Source: Dasysyrphus tricinctus | Taxonomy: Eukaryota; Arthropoda; Insecta; Diptera; Syrphidae | Assembly: GCA_963921185.1 (NCBI GenBank) | Contig: OY992531.1 | Location: 135,609,686 to 135,673,685 of the forward strand | Length of the DNA stretch: 64,000 nucleotides | Reading direction: 5' to 3' | In this document: positions 1 to 11,843 of the stretch, one piece after another | How positions within the stretch are numbered: the stretch's first letter is position 1 | Layout: every line of letters begins with the position of its first letter | Notes under the pieces: generated by a model | The model's input: the letters and a program-made list of their open reading frames with translations, nothing else | Told to the model about the DNA's origin: nothing | The model's database searches: none | Made by a program: the position numbers and the translations under genes

Positions 1-1841
1 AAATTCAAAAATATCATTTTATAGATCAGACCATTATGCCAGACACTATCAAAAGCTTTTTCGACGTCTAGAAGAACAAGGCCCGTTGATTTTTGAATAT
101 TAAAATTAAAACGAACGTGCTTTGTTATACGATTAACTTGCTGAACCGTGCTATGCTGTGCCCGAAAGCCAAATTGTTGAGGTGGATAAATATTATTAGC
201 TACAATAAACTCATCTAACTTGGATTTAATAAGTCTCTCAAAGACTTTACTCGTACAGCTCAAAAGACTAATGGGTCTGTAACTTTTTGGGTCATTTGGT
301 GGGTTTACGGGCTTTAAAACTGGTATAACTTTAGCTACTTTCCAGGATGTAGGAAAGTATTGAAATTTAATGCAGCAATTGAATATAAAAATGAGGTACT
401 CAAAACCAATATTAGGTAATTCTTTGAGAAAGACGTTTTTCGTTCCATCGAACCCAACTGATTTTTTTATTTGTAGTCTACGAATAATAGCAATCATATC
501 ATCAAGACGAACGTAAAAGTTTTCAGGTATGTCAACAGCTAATGAATTGAAATTATTTATAGCATCACGCACTTCATTTTCAAATTGAGGAGATCCTATT
601 CCGTCAAAAACTTTGTGGTTATCATAAAATGAGTTTGCAAGAGCATTTGCTTTATCGGTATTAGTAATACATGTAGTATTCTGAACATTACGGAAAGCGG
701 GAACAAAACTATTTTTCTTCTTTAGAACCTTGGCTATGTTCCAGAATGGTTTACTATTTTTGTCTAAGGACTGAAGTTTTAAGTTCCATTCAATGTTTTT
801 GAATTTAAAAATTTCAGTTTTGATCGTACTGTTAAGTTTTCTGACCTCAGTATTTAAGCTTGGAATACGGCTACGCTGCCATTGTCGTCTAAGACGGTTC
901 CTTAGCTTTATAATATTTAAAATATATTGTGGAAGCTTAGTTTTTTGATCGGATGGAGTTTTCTTGGGCACAGATAAATCTATGCTTTCAGAGATAGTAG
1001 TGTCAAAGTTATTGATACAAATGTCTATTTGATTAGTGGATTCTATAGAATTTATGTTTTTATCAACATGTCTTAATCGATTTTTTATTGTATTCCTAAA
1101 CCTCGGCCAGTTTGCTTTACTTAGGTCATAAACGTACCTCGTGCTTGTGCTAGGAAACTCTAAAACCCCACACTTAACAGGTAAATGGTCGGAGCTCAAA
1201 TCATTGCAAACAATAGGTTGCGAAAATAGAGCAGAAGTATTTGTTAGAAAAAAGTCAATGGTTGACGGACTTTTTCTTCTATCAGATGGAAAATAAGTGG
1301 GACTATTTGGAAACATTATTTCAAATCCATGACTAATGTCAAGGTTTTCTAATATGTTACCCCAAGTGTTGGCTCTTGCACATCCCCATTTCCTGTGCCT
1401 GCAATTCAAGTCACCCCCAATTAAATATGGACCATTGATATTAATCAATTTTAAAATATCTGATTTAAAATGTTCACCTCGCAGGGAATTCCTTGTGCGA
1501 CCTGGGAAATACACCGAGAAAATAGAAATCTTTCTATTGTTTGAAAAATGTACATCAATACCAATATTTTCAATGTATTTAGTATTAATAACTGGTAAAA
1601 GAGTATGTTTGAGTGTTTTCCTCACTACGATGGCAACACCGCCACCAGGTCTATCAGCTCTATCCACTTTATAACAATTATATTCAGAGTTAGCTAGAGT
1701 TACATTGTTAGAGAGCCAAGTTTCAGAGACCAAACCAATATCGATTTTGTTTGTGCTTAGGAAAGAGAAAAATTCAACATTTTTATTACGAATGCCTTGT
1801 GCATTCCAACATATAACACTTAAAGTATGATTACTTGTCAT
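1..1841 (-). CDS. Jockey-like ORF2: apurinic-like endonuclease plus reverse transcriptase (partial)
   Basis: The minus-strand reading frame is open from the ATG at 1841 to the window edge, about 613 codons, with no stop seen. The N-terminal third is an exonuclease/endonuclease/phosphatase domain: WNAQGIRN near residue 12, SETWL, GGDLNCRH and SSDHLP supply the usual N, E, D/N and SDH residues that nick target DNA. The reverse transcriptase domain then starts, with SYRPISLLS, QFGFRAQHST and the catalytic LDVEKAFDSVW (motif A). The YxDD motif would lie outside the window. The start overlaps the ORF1 stop by 11 bases, which suggests coupled translation as in other Jockey elements. Intact as far as seen, but activity cannot be judged without the 3' half. 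Confidence 0.88.
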   Translation of the reverse strand, partial: MTSNHTLSVICWNAQGIRNKNVEFFSFLSTNKIDIGLVSETWLSNNVTLANSEYNCYKVDRADRPGGGVAIVVRKTLKHTLLPVINTKYIENIGIDVHFSNNRKISIFSVYFPGRTRNSLRGEHFKSDILKLININGPYLIGGDLNCRHRKWGCARANTWGNILENLDISHGFEIMFPNSPTYFPSDRRKSPSTIDFFLTNTSALFSQPIVCNDLSSDHLPVKCGVLEFPSTSTRYVYDLSKANWPRFRNTIKNRLRHVDKNINSIESTNQIDICINNFDTTISESIDLSVPKKTPSDQKTKLPQYILNIIKLRNRLRRQWQRSRIPSLNTEVRKLNSTIKTEIFKFKNIEWNLKLQSLDKNSKPFWNIAKVLKKKNSFVPAFRNVQNTTCITNTDKANALANSFYDNHKVFDGIGSPQFENEVRDAINNFNSLAVDIPENFYVRLDDMIAIIRRLQIKKSVGFDGTKNVFLKELPNIGFEYLIFIFNCCIKFQYFPTSWKVAKVIPVLKPVNPPNDPKSYRPISLLSCTSKVFERLIKSKLDEFIVANNIYPPQQFGFRAQHSTVQQVNRITKHVRFNFNIQKSTGLVLLDVEKAFDSVWHNGLIYKMIFLN

Positions 1842-3059
1842 GTTTATTATATAAGTACTTAATCGCTAACTGGGCAATAACATTGAATTGTTCTGCTTTC
1901 GTTGAGCAGTGGCTGAGTTGAGTTGTCATCTCTACGGTAAGGGATTGAATCTCTTCCATAGAAAAAAGAGTATCATCAGTTGTTGTTGCTCGCCCACTAG
2001 ACTGGTTTGACTGCTTTTGACTAGTGCGAGGTGGTGGAGGTGGTGGATATGAAGGCGCTGCGGCTGATTGTGTAGGTATGTTGGTATTCCTCAAATAATT
2101 AGCTTGAGCCCTTTTCGGTAAGGTTTTAAGTGGTGGGAAATTCTCCATTGAGTTGACAAATGACGTAGTTGGGATTGGGTGCATCAGTTGAACATGATTT
2201 TGATTAGGAGAAAGCTGCCACTTACCATGTGATATCTTCTCTTTAATTTTAAGAAAATGTTGTCTGCTCATACAATTAGGATCAGTCGATTTGTGACTCT
2301 CTTTACAATTCGCACATTGAATTTTATCAGTAACACTGCATTCACTGGTTTTGTGGGGACCGGAACAGTTTGCACAAAATGTTTTGACGTGGCAGTTCTT
2401 TTCCCCGTGTCCAAACATTTGACAGTTGTGGCACTGGGTTATATTATCTCTACGTCGTCGTTGATAGTCCCATTTTACTTGGGTGCGATAAATGGATTTT
2501 ATGTTTTTTCTCAAATCACTTAATCGAATAGAACCTTGTTCTAAATACACAATGTATAATGTTTCGATATATTGTTCATATCGTTTGGACACTTGTTTAA
2601 TATCTCTGCACTTGAGCCCGAGTCGAATAAGTTCAGATTTAAGTTCACTTATCGGTACAGTATCTAGGCCAAAAAGAATTACTTTAAATGATCTTTCGGC
2701 AGAGAGATCGTGAGAAAAAATTGACACTCAGCTGATTTTAAAGCATCGCATGTCTTTTTATGGGATTCAATACTTTCACATTGAATTTTTATTCCAATTG
2801 ACATTTTTTTAATAGAATAATCCTTTAAGTTAATTTCTGTCATAAGATTATGAATATAATCACTGGGTTTTTGCAACACTTTTATTGGAGGAATTCGTTC
2901 CTTCTTAATTGTTTTGGGCTCGACAACCACTTCACTTTCCATTTCATCATCATCGACAAGACATTGTAAAGGTGTCCAGCGATTTTTTCTGGAATTATCA
3001 ACACTATTCGTCGCCATGTCTAAGTTAATAGTTTTACGAACTTTATTATTTGAAGACAA
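1831..3059 (-). pseudogene. Jockey-like ORF1 gag-type nucleic acid binding protein, frameshifted
   Basis: Two overlapping minus-strand frames together make one ORF1 protein: 3059-2679 (N-terminus, 126 codons) and 2727-1831 (298 codons). The second contains an RNA-binding region of the kind found upstream of zinc fingers in Jockey/X-element gags. Three Cys-rich knuckles follow: CHNCQMFGHGEKNC (CX2CX4HX4C), CANCSGPHKTSEC and CANCKESHKSTDPNC. A proline-rich tract (PPPPPP) precedes the C-terminus. In the LINE this protein packages the RNA. The frame break near 2700 is a single shift, so this copy is probably non-functional unless it is an assembly error in a T/A run. Confidence 0.8.
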
Positions 3060-3162
3060 AATGTCTTCATTTGAAGAAGAACGATTTCTTTTTAGAATTT
3101 TGTGAGTTTAGGTATACAGTAGAATTAAACACGTCATGCACAGATGACAGATCGTACGCTAC

Positions 3163-3433
3163 TGAGGTAGATCAAGGTTGAATGGGTTTTTACGCAAGAG
3201 CTGTAGGCTGAGCTATATACTTGTTTGTTAGTGAGTTCTTTTTTTTTAAAGGGACTTGGGGACATTTTTTTTTTAATTCTCAAATGTTCTCTCCTCCTGC
3301 GTAAGTATGTGGTTGGATAAGTAGGTAGTTATCTATCTGTTATTTTTGATTTTTCTTAACGATAAGTTATTAACTTCATATGAGGACAACTACCATACAT
3401 GTGTTATTTTATATGAATAAATAATTCGTTACA
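3163..3433 (+). repeat. 5' LTR segment of gypsy element 1 (probably truncated)
   Basis: Near-identical to 11844-12114 and ending at TTCGTTACA just before the primer-binding site, as a 5' LTR must. It begins at TGAGGTAGATC directly against Jockey LINE sequence. The other LTR copy has a purine-rich tract (11526-11540) some 300 bases upstream of the shared part, so the true LTR may be about 570 bp, with its first half displaced beyond the left window edge by the LINE. Confidence 0.8.
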
Positions 3434-3435
3434 GG

Positions 3436-3453
3436 TGGCGCCCAAAGCGTGGG
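3436..3453 (+). other. Primer-binding site, tRNA-Lys-like
   Basis: TGGCGCCCAAAGCGTGGG begins two bases after the LTR end. TGGCGCCC at the start is the complement of a tRNA 3' end with CCA and resembles lysine tRNA primer sites of other LTR elements. Assignment to a specific tRNA is tentative. Confidence 0.6.
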
Positions 3454-4244
3454 CCCGAAATAGTTACAATTTTTACCGAAATTTTCATTATTTTTTTTTT
3501 TACCTGGATTTAACATTCCTATTGCAATTTTCACCAGAAGATTAAGTTTTTGTATTCGTCATCCAAAAAGTTAGGAACTTTCCCGACTTTTGTTCGTTGT
3601 GGCGAACAATAACTTTTATATTTTCCTGCATAAATGTTTGTATTACAATTTTTCTATGACCGTAATTGGAGTGACGTATACCTCCTATTTGTCAGTTGCG
3701 TAGAGTTTGAAGATACAAATTTTATATAGTTTTCTTTTAGGGTAAACTACTCTTGTCCGGTAGATTAGTCGACATTTTCCTGGTCTATGACTGCATCAAG
3801 AGATTTTATTCTATAAAACGATAACACCAAGTTAAATTCAATTTGATAAGAAGAAAATACTATGAATAATACGATCAGTTTCAGATTTTTTTTTAATCTT
3901 TAGCCAGCTAGATGGGTCAAGAAACCTGACTTTCGATTGTTGTAACGATAAAAATTTTATGATTCGGATTAGTATACTTCCTTGTGAAGGAAAGATCATT
4001 ACGTCATTTACGCTTTTTATTGAAAGAGATTATATTATTTGTGTAAGCTTTTTTAAATATACCGCTTACATTTGTTTTTCTTTTTGTTAAGGTCGTCAAC
4101 TTTCAATCTCGCACTCATATCCTTATGAATTATATGAAAGTTTATTTTACATTATCTTTAATATTTAATTGATTAGATATTTTGAAACGTTTGTTGAATC
4201 TTTGAATAAGATTCATATTTTTTTTGTATTATTTTTTTTTCTCA
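3454..4244 (+). other. Gypsy 1 untranslated leader
   Basis: About 790 bases between the primer-binding site and gag, AT-rich, with no ORF longer than about 60 codons on the plus strand. It probably holds the 5' untranslated and packaging region of the retrotransposon RNA. I see no further motif. Confidence 0.5.
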
Positions 4245-5771
4245 ATGACTGGAAGAGGACGTGGTCGCCCTCCAAAAACAAGTTCCTACAGCAGTAGAAA
4301 TAAACGTTTTAATAGAACGCAGAACCAACTGGATCTAAACAATATGTCTGAGGCAAACAATTCAACCAGTGAAAATAGGAATTCAAATCCTAACGACGAT
4401 GAAAGTAGTTTAGCTGGTAACAGTGGCGCTCAAAATTCTAAAAATCCGGCAGCAAGTTCAAGTCCGAGTGACGTTAACGCTTCACAAGAAGCAGAACACT
4501 TTGAAACTTACGTTCAAGAAGTTGTCGCTGCCACCGTTGGCCTTAATCGTACAGAAGACCAACGTTTTATTCGAGAGGAGCTCGAAAAAAGCCAAGCATA
4601 TTTGTTAAATCAAGTAGGTGCAATTGTACGTGAAACCCTTGCAAGCTTAACTCCAAACCTTCAGCTTACTACCAATAATGTTCGAAATGCAGATAATGCA
4701 ACAACATCTGCGAATAGGCAGAATGAAGAAGTAGTTAATAGACCATCTGTAGTTAATCCTACTCATAATAATTTTCAACCCATTGAACAAGTTGTTCATC
4801 CAGTCGATATGACCCGCGGGTCAAATGTTGATAATTTTCTCGCCCAGTTGAGTAGCTTGAACCTCAATGATTCACCTCCGGTTTCAAGTCAACAAAACCC
4901 AGCCCCGTCCGCGTCTGGTTCCTTCGTGAAATTTCCAAACTACCATAAATGGGGAATTCGATTTGACAATAAAAATATGTCGGTAGACGACTTCCTATTC
5001 CGTCTAGAAAGAGTCAAGGATAGTTACAACGTAACTTGGCCGGAAGTTGTTCTTAACTTCCATCATTTTGTCAGCGGGCCAGTGAAGACATGGTTTTGGA
5101 TGTTCTTGAAGAACAATCCAAGAACAACCTGGTCAGCACTTCGATTTGCTCTACTTGAACAGTATCGGAGTATAGAGACAGACTCCGAGCTCTCAAGAAA
5201 AATGTCTGACAGGAAACAACTTCCTAACGAGAGCTTTAATACATTTTATGGTGATTTAATTCAGCTCAATTCTAGGCTACGGAATCCAAAACCTACCAAA
5301 GAGATAATTGAGCTCATAAAACAAAATGTTCGACGAAGAATCGGCGAACTGTTAATAACCTTTAGTACGCATAGTCTACCGGAAATGGTATATGTATGCA
5401 GAACTATAGAAAAATTCCCAAACGGAAATGAAGCACGAGCAAGATTTCCCCCAGCTGCTCCAAACCCTCCTACACGACGATTCATCAACGAACTGGATGG
5501 TTCACTAGAAGATCCACCCGTTTCAGCACCAGCACCAGTTGAAGCTTTCCATAGGAATTCTAACATACTTAAATGCTGGAACTGTAAGGGCGTGGGTCAT
5601 TCATTCCGCGAATGTACTGATCCGCGACGAAACCTCTTCTGTTTTAAATGTGGACTCGAGAACGTTATTACCCCAAACTGCGACAAATGTTCGGGAAACC
5701 GTCAACAGAGCAATCCTTCAACCGGGGAGAATTGCTCGAGAGTCAGAAACCCGGAGATACCGAGAAACTAG
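4245..5771 (+). CDS. gag: Gypsy 1 Gag polyprotein
   Basis: Gag forms the particle shell and binds RNA. I start it at the ATG at 4245 (MTGRGRGRPPK, an AT-hook-like basic start) rather than 4224, whose first residues are a poly-Phe run. The region around SVDDFLFRLERV and WSALRFALLEQY is the capsid fold typical of gypsy Gag. The C-terminus has a good CX2CX4HX4C knuckle, CWNCKGVGHSFREC, followed by a degenerate one (CFKCGLENVITPNC) lacking the histidine. Pol overlaps its end in another frame by about 120 bases, consistent with programmed frameshifting. The ORF itself is intact. Confidence 0.88.
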   Translation: MTGRGRGRPPKTSSYSSRNKRFNRTQNQLDLNNMSEANNSTSENRNSNPNDDESSLAGNSGAQNSKNPAASSSPSDVNASQEAEHFETYVQEVVAATVGLNRTEDQRFIREELEKSQAYLLNQVGAIVRETLASLTPNLQLTTNNVRNADNATTSANRQNEEVVNRPSVVNPTHNNFQPIEQVVHPVDMTRGSNVDNFLAQLSSLNLNDSPPVSSQQNPAPSASGSFVKFPNYHKWGIRFDNKNMSVDDFLFRLERVKDSYNVTWPEVVLNFHHFVSGPVKTWFWMFLKNNPRTTWSALRFALLEQYRSIETDSELSRKMSDRKQLPNESFNTFYGDLIQLNSRLRNPKPTKEIIELIKQNVRRRIGELLITFSTHSLPEMVYVCRTIEKFPNGNEARARFPPAAPNPPTRRFINELDGSLEDPPVSAPAPVEAFHRNSNILKCWNCKGVGHSFRECTDPRRNLFCFKCGLENVITPNCDKCSGNRQQSNPSTGENCSRVRNPEIPRN

Positions 5772-8727
5772 AAATCCCAAAACAAATTATCTTGCTTCGA
5801 CGTCCATCTGATAACTTTGATATGATTCCTAAGGAGACTCCTGAAGTCAATCCAACTCCTCACAGGAAGACGCTTCACGAGCGTCAGGTGGAGTACTACG
5901 AAGCTCGAAAAAGAATCATGAAATTACCTAAAACATCAGCAAAAATCCAGAAACTCAGAGACAGATTTTGTAAAGCGAAGAAACTTCATAAGTCCGTGTC
6001 GTCTGCAACTTTGAATTGTTCCTCAGATGATCCTCGCCCATATGTTTCGGTTAACATGTTTGGGAAGAATTGGCTAGGCTTACTCGATTCTGGCGCAAGC
6101 ATAAGCTGTCTCGGTGCTGAATCTATGGAATATCTTCAGGAAAATAAAATAACATTCAAGAAATTTTCGTCTTCCGTCGCTACAGCTGACGGACATAAAC
6201 AAACCATTGTGGGTATGATTACGACCCCAGTCGTTTACAAGGGTGTTGTTAAAGATATTTTTCATTGTCCCATCACTAGCGCAGCAGTTGTATCTGGGCG
6301 TTGATTTTTGGAGGAGTTTTCAACTCGCTCCAAACCTCATATCCGAAATTTCTCCGCCACCAAAATCTTGTCAGACCTCAAATGAATGTGATTTGACTCT
6401 TCAAGAATCCAGAATACTCCAGGATACCATTAAGTTGTTTCCCTCGTTTGCAACGAAAGGTCTCGGGAAAACAAGCCTTATAGAACATGTGATAGAAACC
6501 GGGGACGCGGCGCCAATAAAGCAGCGTCACTACCCCATATCTCCAGCGGTACAGGCCATGATGTATGCGGAATTGGACCGCATGATTTCTTTGGGCATCA
6601 TTGAGGAAAGTTCTAGTCCCTGGAGCTCCCCAGTGGTACTCGTGCGGAAACCGGGAAAAAACCGCCTATGTCTAGACTTTCGAAAAGTTAACAATGTGAC
6701 CAAGAAAAATGCGAATCCAATTGCGCATATAGAGGGACTGCTAGCACGACTTTCAGATACACACTTCATTTCGAGTGTGGATCTGAAAGATGCGTACTGG
6801 CAGATACCGCTGGGGAAAGGTTCAAGGGAAAAGACCGCTTTACCGTCCCCGGGAGGCCACTGTATCAGTTTAAAGTTATGCCTTTCGGCCTTTCGAATGC
6901 AGCGCAGAGTCTCAGTTATCTGATGAACCTGGTAGTACCCCATGAGTTAAGAGACCAAGTCTTCGTGTACCTGGATGATCTATTGGTTATCTCACGGACA
7001 TTCGAGGAACACATCAAAATTCTGAACACCATAGCGAAGAGACTACTCGATGCTGGTTTAACAATCAACGTCGAGAAATCGAAATTTTGTTTTAGAGAGC
7101 TTCAGTACTTAGGTTATGTTGTAGGACAAGGCTGTCTAAAAGCAGATCCCGCCAAAATTGCTGCAATACTCGATTTTCCTGTACCAAAAACCCCAAGACA
7201 AGTCAGAAGATTTCTTGGTATGGCTGGATGGTACAGGAGATTCGTAAAGGACTTTTCTTCTCTAGCAACTCCTCTGTCTGACTCGTTAAGGAAAAACAAG
7301 AAGTTTGTTTTTGACGAAAAAGCCATTGAAGCGCTTAACGCGATTAAAAATGAATTGACTTCAGCACCCGTACTCATAAATCCGGATTTTTCCAAAGAAT
7401 TTATCATTCTTTGCGATGCGTCGGCAACAGGCATCGGATGTGTTCTTTGCCCGAATCAAAGTCAATAGATCCTGCCGATGTTCTTCACATCGATTTGGAT
7501 GATCCTAGTTTCAAATCTGAGGAGTATCAAAAAATCATCGAACACATCGGACAAAATAAAGACCAGCTCCCTGACCTTCAAGTTTCGAACCATTTCGTAT
7601 ACAAGAAGGTCAGATTTTGCACAGGGAATCCACTCCAAGACGATTTGGTTTGGAAACTATGGATTCCATCTGCGCTAGCCGAACGTTTGATCTCTCTTGC
7701 TCATTGTCCACCTCGAGCTTCACATGGTGGTGTTACGAAGACCCTATATCGCCTACGACAACAATGTTTCTGGCCAAATATGGCCACCCAAGTGAAAAAT
7801 TTCATTGCAAACTGCGAAGTTTGCAAAATGACGAAAGCACCTAACGCGATCTTGAGAGCTGAAATGGGAAAAGCTTTTATAGTTGAAAGACCCTTTCAGC
7901 ACCTCTACATTGATTTTATTGGACCCTATCCACGGTCAAGAAGTGGAAACACCCAGATTGTCATAGCCCTTGATCAGTTGACAAAGTTTGTCCTGGTCAA
8001 ACCACTTAAAAGAGCTACGGCTGAAGCGGTGTTAAAATTCCTCCAAGAGGAAATATTCCTGGTCTTCGGCGTCCCAGAAAGTATCCTTTCTGACAATGGG
8101 ACGCAATTCATCGGCCGTGAATTCTCGAAAATGGTAGACAATTTTGGGATAAAGCATTACCGAACGGTCGTTTATTCACCACAATCAAATGCGAGCGAGC
8201 GCGTGAACCGTTCCATTCTTGCCGCGATTCGTTCATACGTGAATCCAAAACAGACAAACTGGGATGCTCACCTATCTTCCATTAGTAGTGCTCTTCGAAC
8301 AACAGTTCACTCAGCTCTTGGTATGTCACCATACGAAGCCCTTTTTGGTCAACGAATGATTGAACACGGGGCTGACTATAAACTTCTGAAAGACCTAGGT
8401 GGCTTAAACAATTCGGAGATAGATTGGCTCCCAAAAGTAGCAAAAATGAATATACTGCATTCATATCTCAAAAATGCATTAGAAAAGGCCCATGAAGCTT
8501 ACGAGAAAACTTACAACCTAAGAAGTAGGATTGTTGCATATCAGGTAGGTGACCAATTGTTTAAACGTAACTTTGTGCTTAGTGACGCATCAAAACACCT
8601 TAATGCCAAACTTTGCCCAAAGTTTGTTAAGGTGACGGTCAAGAAAATCGTTGGGAATAATCTGTATGAGGTGATAGATTCAAAAGGTTACACATCAGTA
8701 ACACATTCCAAAGATTTGAAGAAATAA
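5648..8727 (+). pseudogene. pol: Gypsy 1 Pol: protease, reverse transcriptase, integrase; RNase H mostly deleted
   Basis: Frames 5648-6304 (protease, active site LLDSGASISCLG), 6243-6923 and 6878-7468 (reverse transcriptase, catalytic VYLDDLLV) and 7411-8727 (integrase) make up Pol. Frame changes occur near 6290, 6860 and 7462. The last coincides with a deletion: after CDASATGIGCVL the sequence jumps to the integrase N-terminus, leaving out roughly 350 bases present in the sister element at 22430-22790, which carry the rest of RNase H. Integrase retains its zinc-binding H/H/C/C region (HCPPRASH, CEVC) and catalytic residues in YIDFIGP, LSDNGTQF and NASERVN. The element cannot complete reverse transcription on its own. 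Confidence 0.9.
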
Positions 8728-11700
8728 AACTTCTTTAAACAAAGTTCATGCTAGCCCGGTCTACTCAGCTGTGCATGACACTTTTTTTTCAGCGGTTGCT
8801 AATAAAGATAAAATATGTATCCGCTTATTCTTTTAACGCGGTTGCCCATGTTAAAAGGATAAGATTTGTAGGGAACCTAACCTTATACCCGACAAGAAAA
8901 ACCAGAAGGATTTATTTAAAACAAAAATTAAAGAAAAGAAGAAAAAATTTAAATTTAAAGGAACATCTAATAACACTATCGCTAGTTTCAAATAGAATAT
9001 CGAGTTCATTATGTAGAGTTTTATTTTCCTATCATTCCTATGTCCATGATCCATAATTCCTATTTTCATTAATCCCTATATACCCGAAAACAAGTAGCTG
9101 ATGCGAAAACGATGACAAAGGAAGAGAAGTTCTGATATCTGCAGTGAAACGACCAAAATTGGAATACTGCATCGATAGAGGTTGGTCCGTTTAATCGGTA
9201 TTCTCTTTTCTTTATAAAAAAAAAAGGAATACAGCAAGAAAAATATCCACAGAAAGTCAGTCTGTACCTGGGCTCATACGGAGTTGGCTATAAGAAGTAG
9301 AAGATAAGTTTACACTATATAAGTACGGTTCAACAAAGCGCTTTTTACTATACCGAGCACCGAAAAATCGAAAATAAATTACGAGCTTTATAATTCGGAT
9401 TTAAATAATTAAAATAGTCCATCGTTTGTTTCATCAAATAAAATCAACTTATCAGAAATTATAAAAAGTAATCCGACTCCTAACACGCTTACGAGCACCA
9501 GTGCAGGCGTACCAAGACGTACAGTCCAATTGTACACGCAAGCCAGCGTTTCCATCGCTCGACAATCATCTTAAGCCAGTAATCTTCGCAAGTATCCTGA
9601 TTCATGAATGAAGAAATTCAATAGGAAAATCAACACCAACCATCCATAAGTTGACCTATCGAAGAAACTTCTGGGCGAGCATCTGACCGAGTTAAGACGT
9701 CCAAAAAGGTCTTGACTGAGTGAGAACTCGTTGATAATCGTGGCTTATCAATTGTTCAACTCTCTAAGCACAGCACGCATAAAAAAAAAGCGCTAAGAAA
9801 CTACAAAGCAATTAAAATCCACGAGCATCTGACCGAGTTAAGACGTCCAAAAAGGTCTTGACTGAGTGAGAACTCGTTGATAATCGTGGCTTATCAATTG
9901 TTCAACTCTCTAAGCACAGCACGCATAAAAAAAAAAGCGCTAAGAAACTACAAAGCAATTAAAATCCACGAGCATCATCATCTTTCCACCAACGACATCG
10001 ATTATCGAACAGCTCAACTCTCTCAGCTCGCATGGTAAAAAAAAAGAGAGAAAAAAAAAAAGTGCAAAAAAATTACAAAGCAAACTACGGCAGATACACA
10101 CAAACCCAAGGCCGTCATCGTCAGGAGAGCACCACCGATCTAGCCTCCAATTTTACTGTCATCGATGCCCCAAGAGCAGCTTACGTTGGAATCATAATCT
10201 TCGGCGATTCTATCCTAAACCATCATCATCATCAGCGTACGCGGAGAGGCTACTTGAGACGTAAATGACATCATCATCGGCCCCAACTATCGCATCAAAA
10301 TTGAGTTTCCTAGTTTCCTTCTCTTCATCTCCTCTCCTCACAACTTAAATAAATTATTAATAAAAAGATAACTATAGATCTACAGGAATTTATGGAAAAA
10401 AAGCTAAGTTTTGGATAAAATTATTGTGAATATTAAGCGTTCAAATTAAGATATATATATTTTTATATTTTTAATAGAAAAGAAATCCAACAATAAGTAT
10501 ATAAACGGAGTATCGGCGGTCCAGTAGAAGCTGTGCACAGATTCCACCAGGATCCTCAGAGCCTGTAAGATTAATTATAAATATCCGGTACACTGACATA
10601 CATGTTTAAATGTTTTAACCTGAAAAGTAACAGGGTAAGTCTTCGCTTTGGTATATTTTTATTTGAACGTGAGATATATGATATAACCTGAAAAAAGTAA
10701 AGAAATAATAGAGAATATCAGCCTAATCCATATAAGTTAATCTATTGAGTTGAAAACTTACATTTTTTTTTGGAACATTTGTTTTGATTTATTATCCCTT
10801 CCTATTTCCCCATAATTTTTTTTTTATAATAATAAACATTTTTTTTTCAAAAAAAAAAAGGAGAAGTGTACCTACTTAATATTGAGAGTACTACAATTTT
10901 GTTTAAATTTATTCAGACAAAAAGAGATTTAAAGTTTAAATTTTAAGAGAATTAATTATATTTAGTTTAAAGAGATCATTTAGATCTATGAAATTCAATC
11001 TCCAATACATGAATTTTAGTTTTTTTTTTTTGGTTTTGATTCAAATTTTTTATTGAACTTAGGTTAGACTTAAAATTTAGTTTTTCTTTTTTTTGTTAAG
11101 ATATTTATGATTTTTTTTTTGTTGTTTTTAATTATTTAATAAACCTTTTTGGAATATGTACATTTAATATGAAACTTTTCGATTTTATTCCTTTTCTATA
11201 AGATTTATTTTAGTTTGGAAGATTTTCAGAAACAATTTATTATCATTTCTTTTTTTTTGTTTGGAGACTTCAGTAAATGAATTTTTGTTTACATTCTCTT
11301 TATTGTTGCCTTAGAAGGTACAGGATGCTCATGCACTGTTGAGAAGTTAGGTTAAGGATGTGAGATACGAGAGTAAAGAGGGTGACGATGACCTTCAATA
11401 GAAAGTTTAGGAAGAGGTTTTGAGTTTCCATTTATAGCTTAGTTTTGTTTTTGGGGTTATTGCTTCAAGCCGAGTAATTGCAATAACCAAGGTGTGTTCT
11501 GGAGGAAGGTTATCTCTTTCAGAATGCAAGGGGGAGGGAAATATACTCAGAGAACACGGACACCTATGTTCTCCATCTAGGCGTGTGGCATTCGGTAGAA
11601 ATAAAGTGACTTATTTTCGGGTTTCGCATCTCTAAACAATATATTTTTTTTTCATCGGAAAACTTCCCCGATATCATCAGGCCTGAAACAACGTAACACT

Positions 11701-11843
11701 GTCCTTTTTATCTAGTAGCAAGATCCCACCCCACCGGCGAGTTAGGATGAGCGTGTGCTAGCAGGCCTACCGCTACATAGAAATTGGACACCCCTTTCGT
11801 GCCTCTGCCTAGACGGTTCGATCGACCTGTAACAGTCGGTCGT
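8728..11843 (+). other. Gypsy 1 long 3' noncoding region
   Basis: About 3.1 kb between the integrase stop and the shared LTR segment, with no convincing ORF. It holds a 146-bp tandem repeat (9677-9969), AT-rich homopolymer-laden sequence (10.3-11.3 kb) and a purine-rich tract at 11526-11540 (AAGGGGGAGGGA) that could be the polypurine tract. If so, the 3' LTR starts near 11541 rather than 11844. No envelope-like protein is visible. Confidence 0.55.
9677..9969 (+). repeat. 146-bp tandem repeat, two units plus start of a third
   Basis: Two almost identical units start at GAGCATCTGACCGAG (9677 and 9823), and a third start (GAGCATCATC) is at 9970. They differ mainly in the length of an A run before GCGCTAAG. 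Such repeats are common in noncoding parts of gypsy elements. Confidence 0.85.

Larger units (their letters stand above)
1..3162 (-). mobile_element. Jockey-like non-LTR retrotransposon, 3' part outside window
   Basis: A minus-strand LINE with ORF1 (gag with zinc knuckles) followed by ORF2 (endonuclease plus reverse transcriptase), the usual Jockey-clade order. The element's 5' end appears to be at about 3162, where the sequence changes abruptly to a gypsy LTR (from 3163). That LTR lacks the upstream part seen at its partner copy, so I infer that this LINE inserted into the 5' LTR. The reverse transcriptase C-terminus and the 3' tail lie beyond position 1. Clade assignment is from gag and RT style, not from a tree. 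Confidence 0.8.

Noticed and set aside
8748..9056. Possible env or accessory gene after gypsy 1 integrase
   Set aside because: Short, no signal peptide or membrane anchor pattern, dominated by AAAGAA-type sequence.
9677..9969. CRISPR-like array
   Set aside because: Repeat units are 146 bases, abut without spacers and lie in gypsy noncoding sequence of a eukaryote.
10032..10268. 78-codon ORF with Lys-rich start and His run
   Set aside because: Lies in a low-complexity gypsy 3' region with A-runs and CATCAT repeats; no family resemblance.
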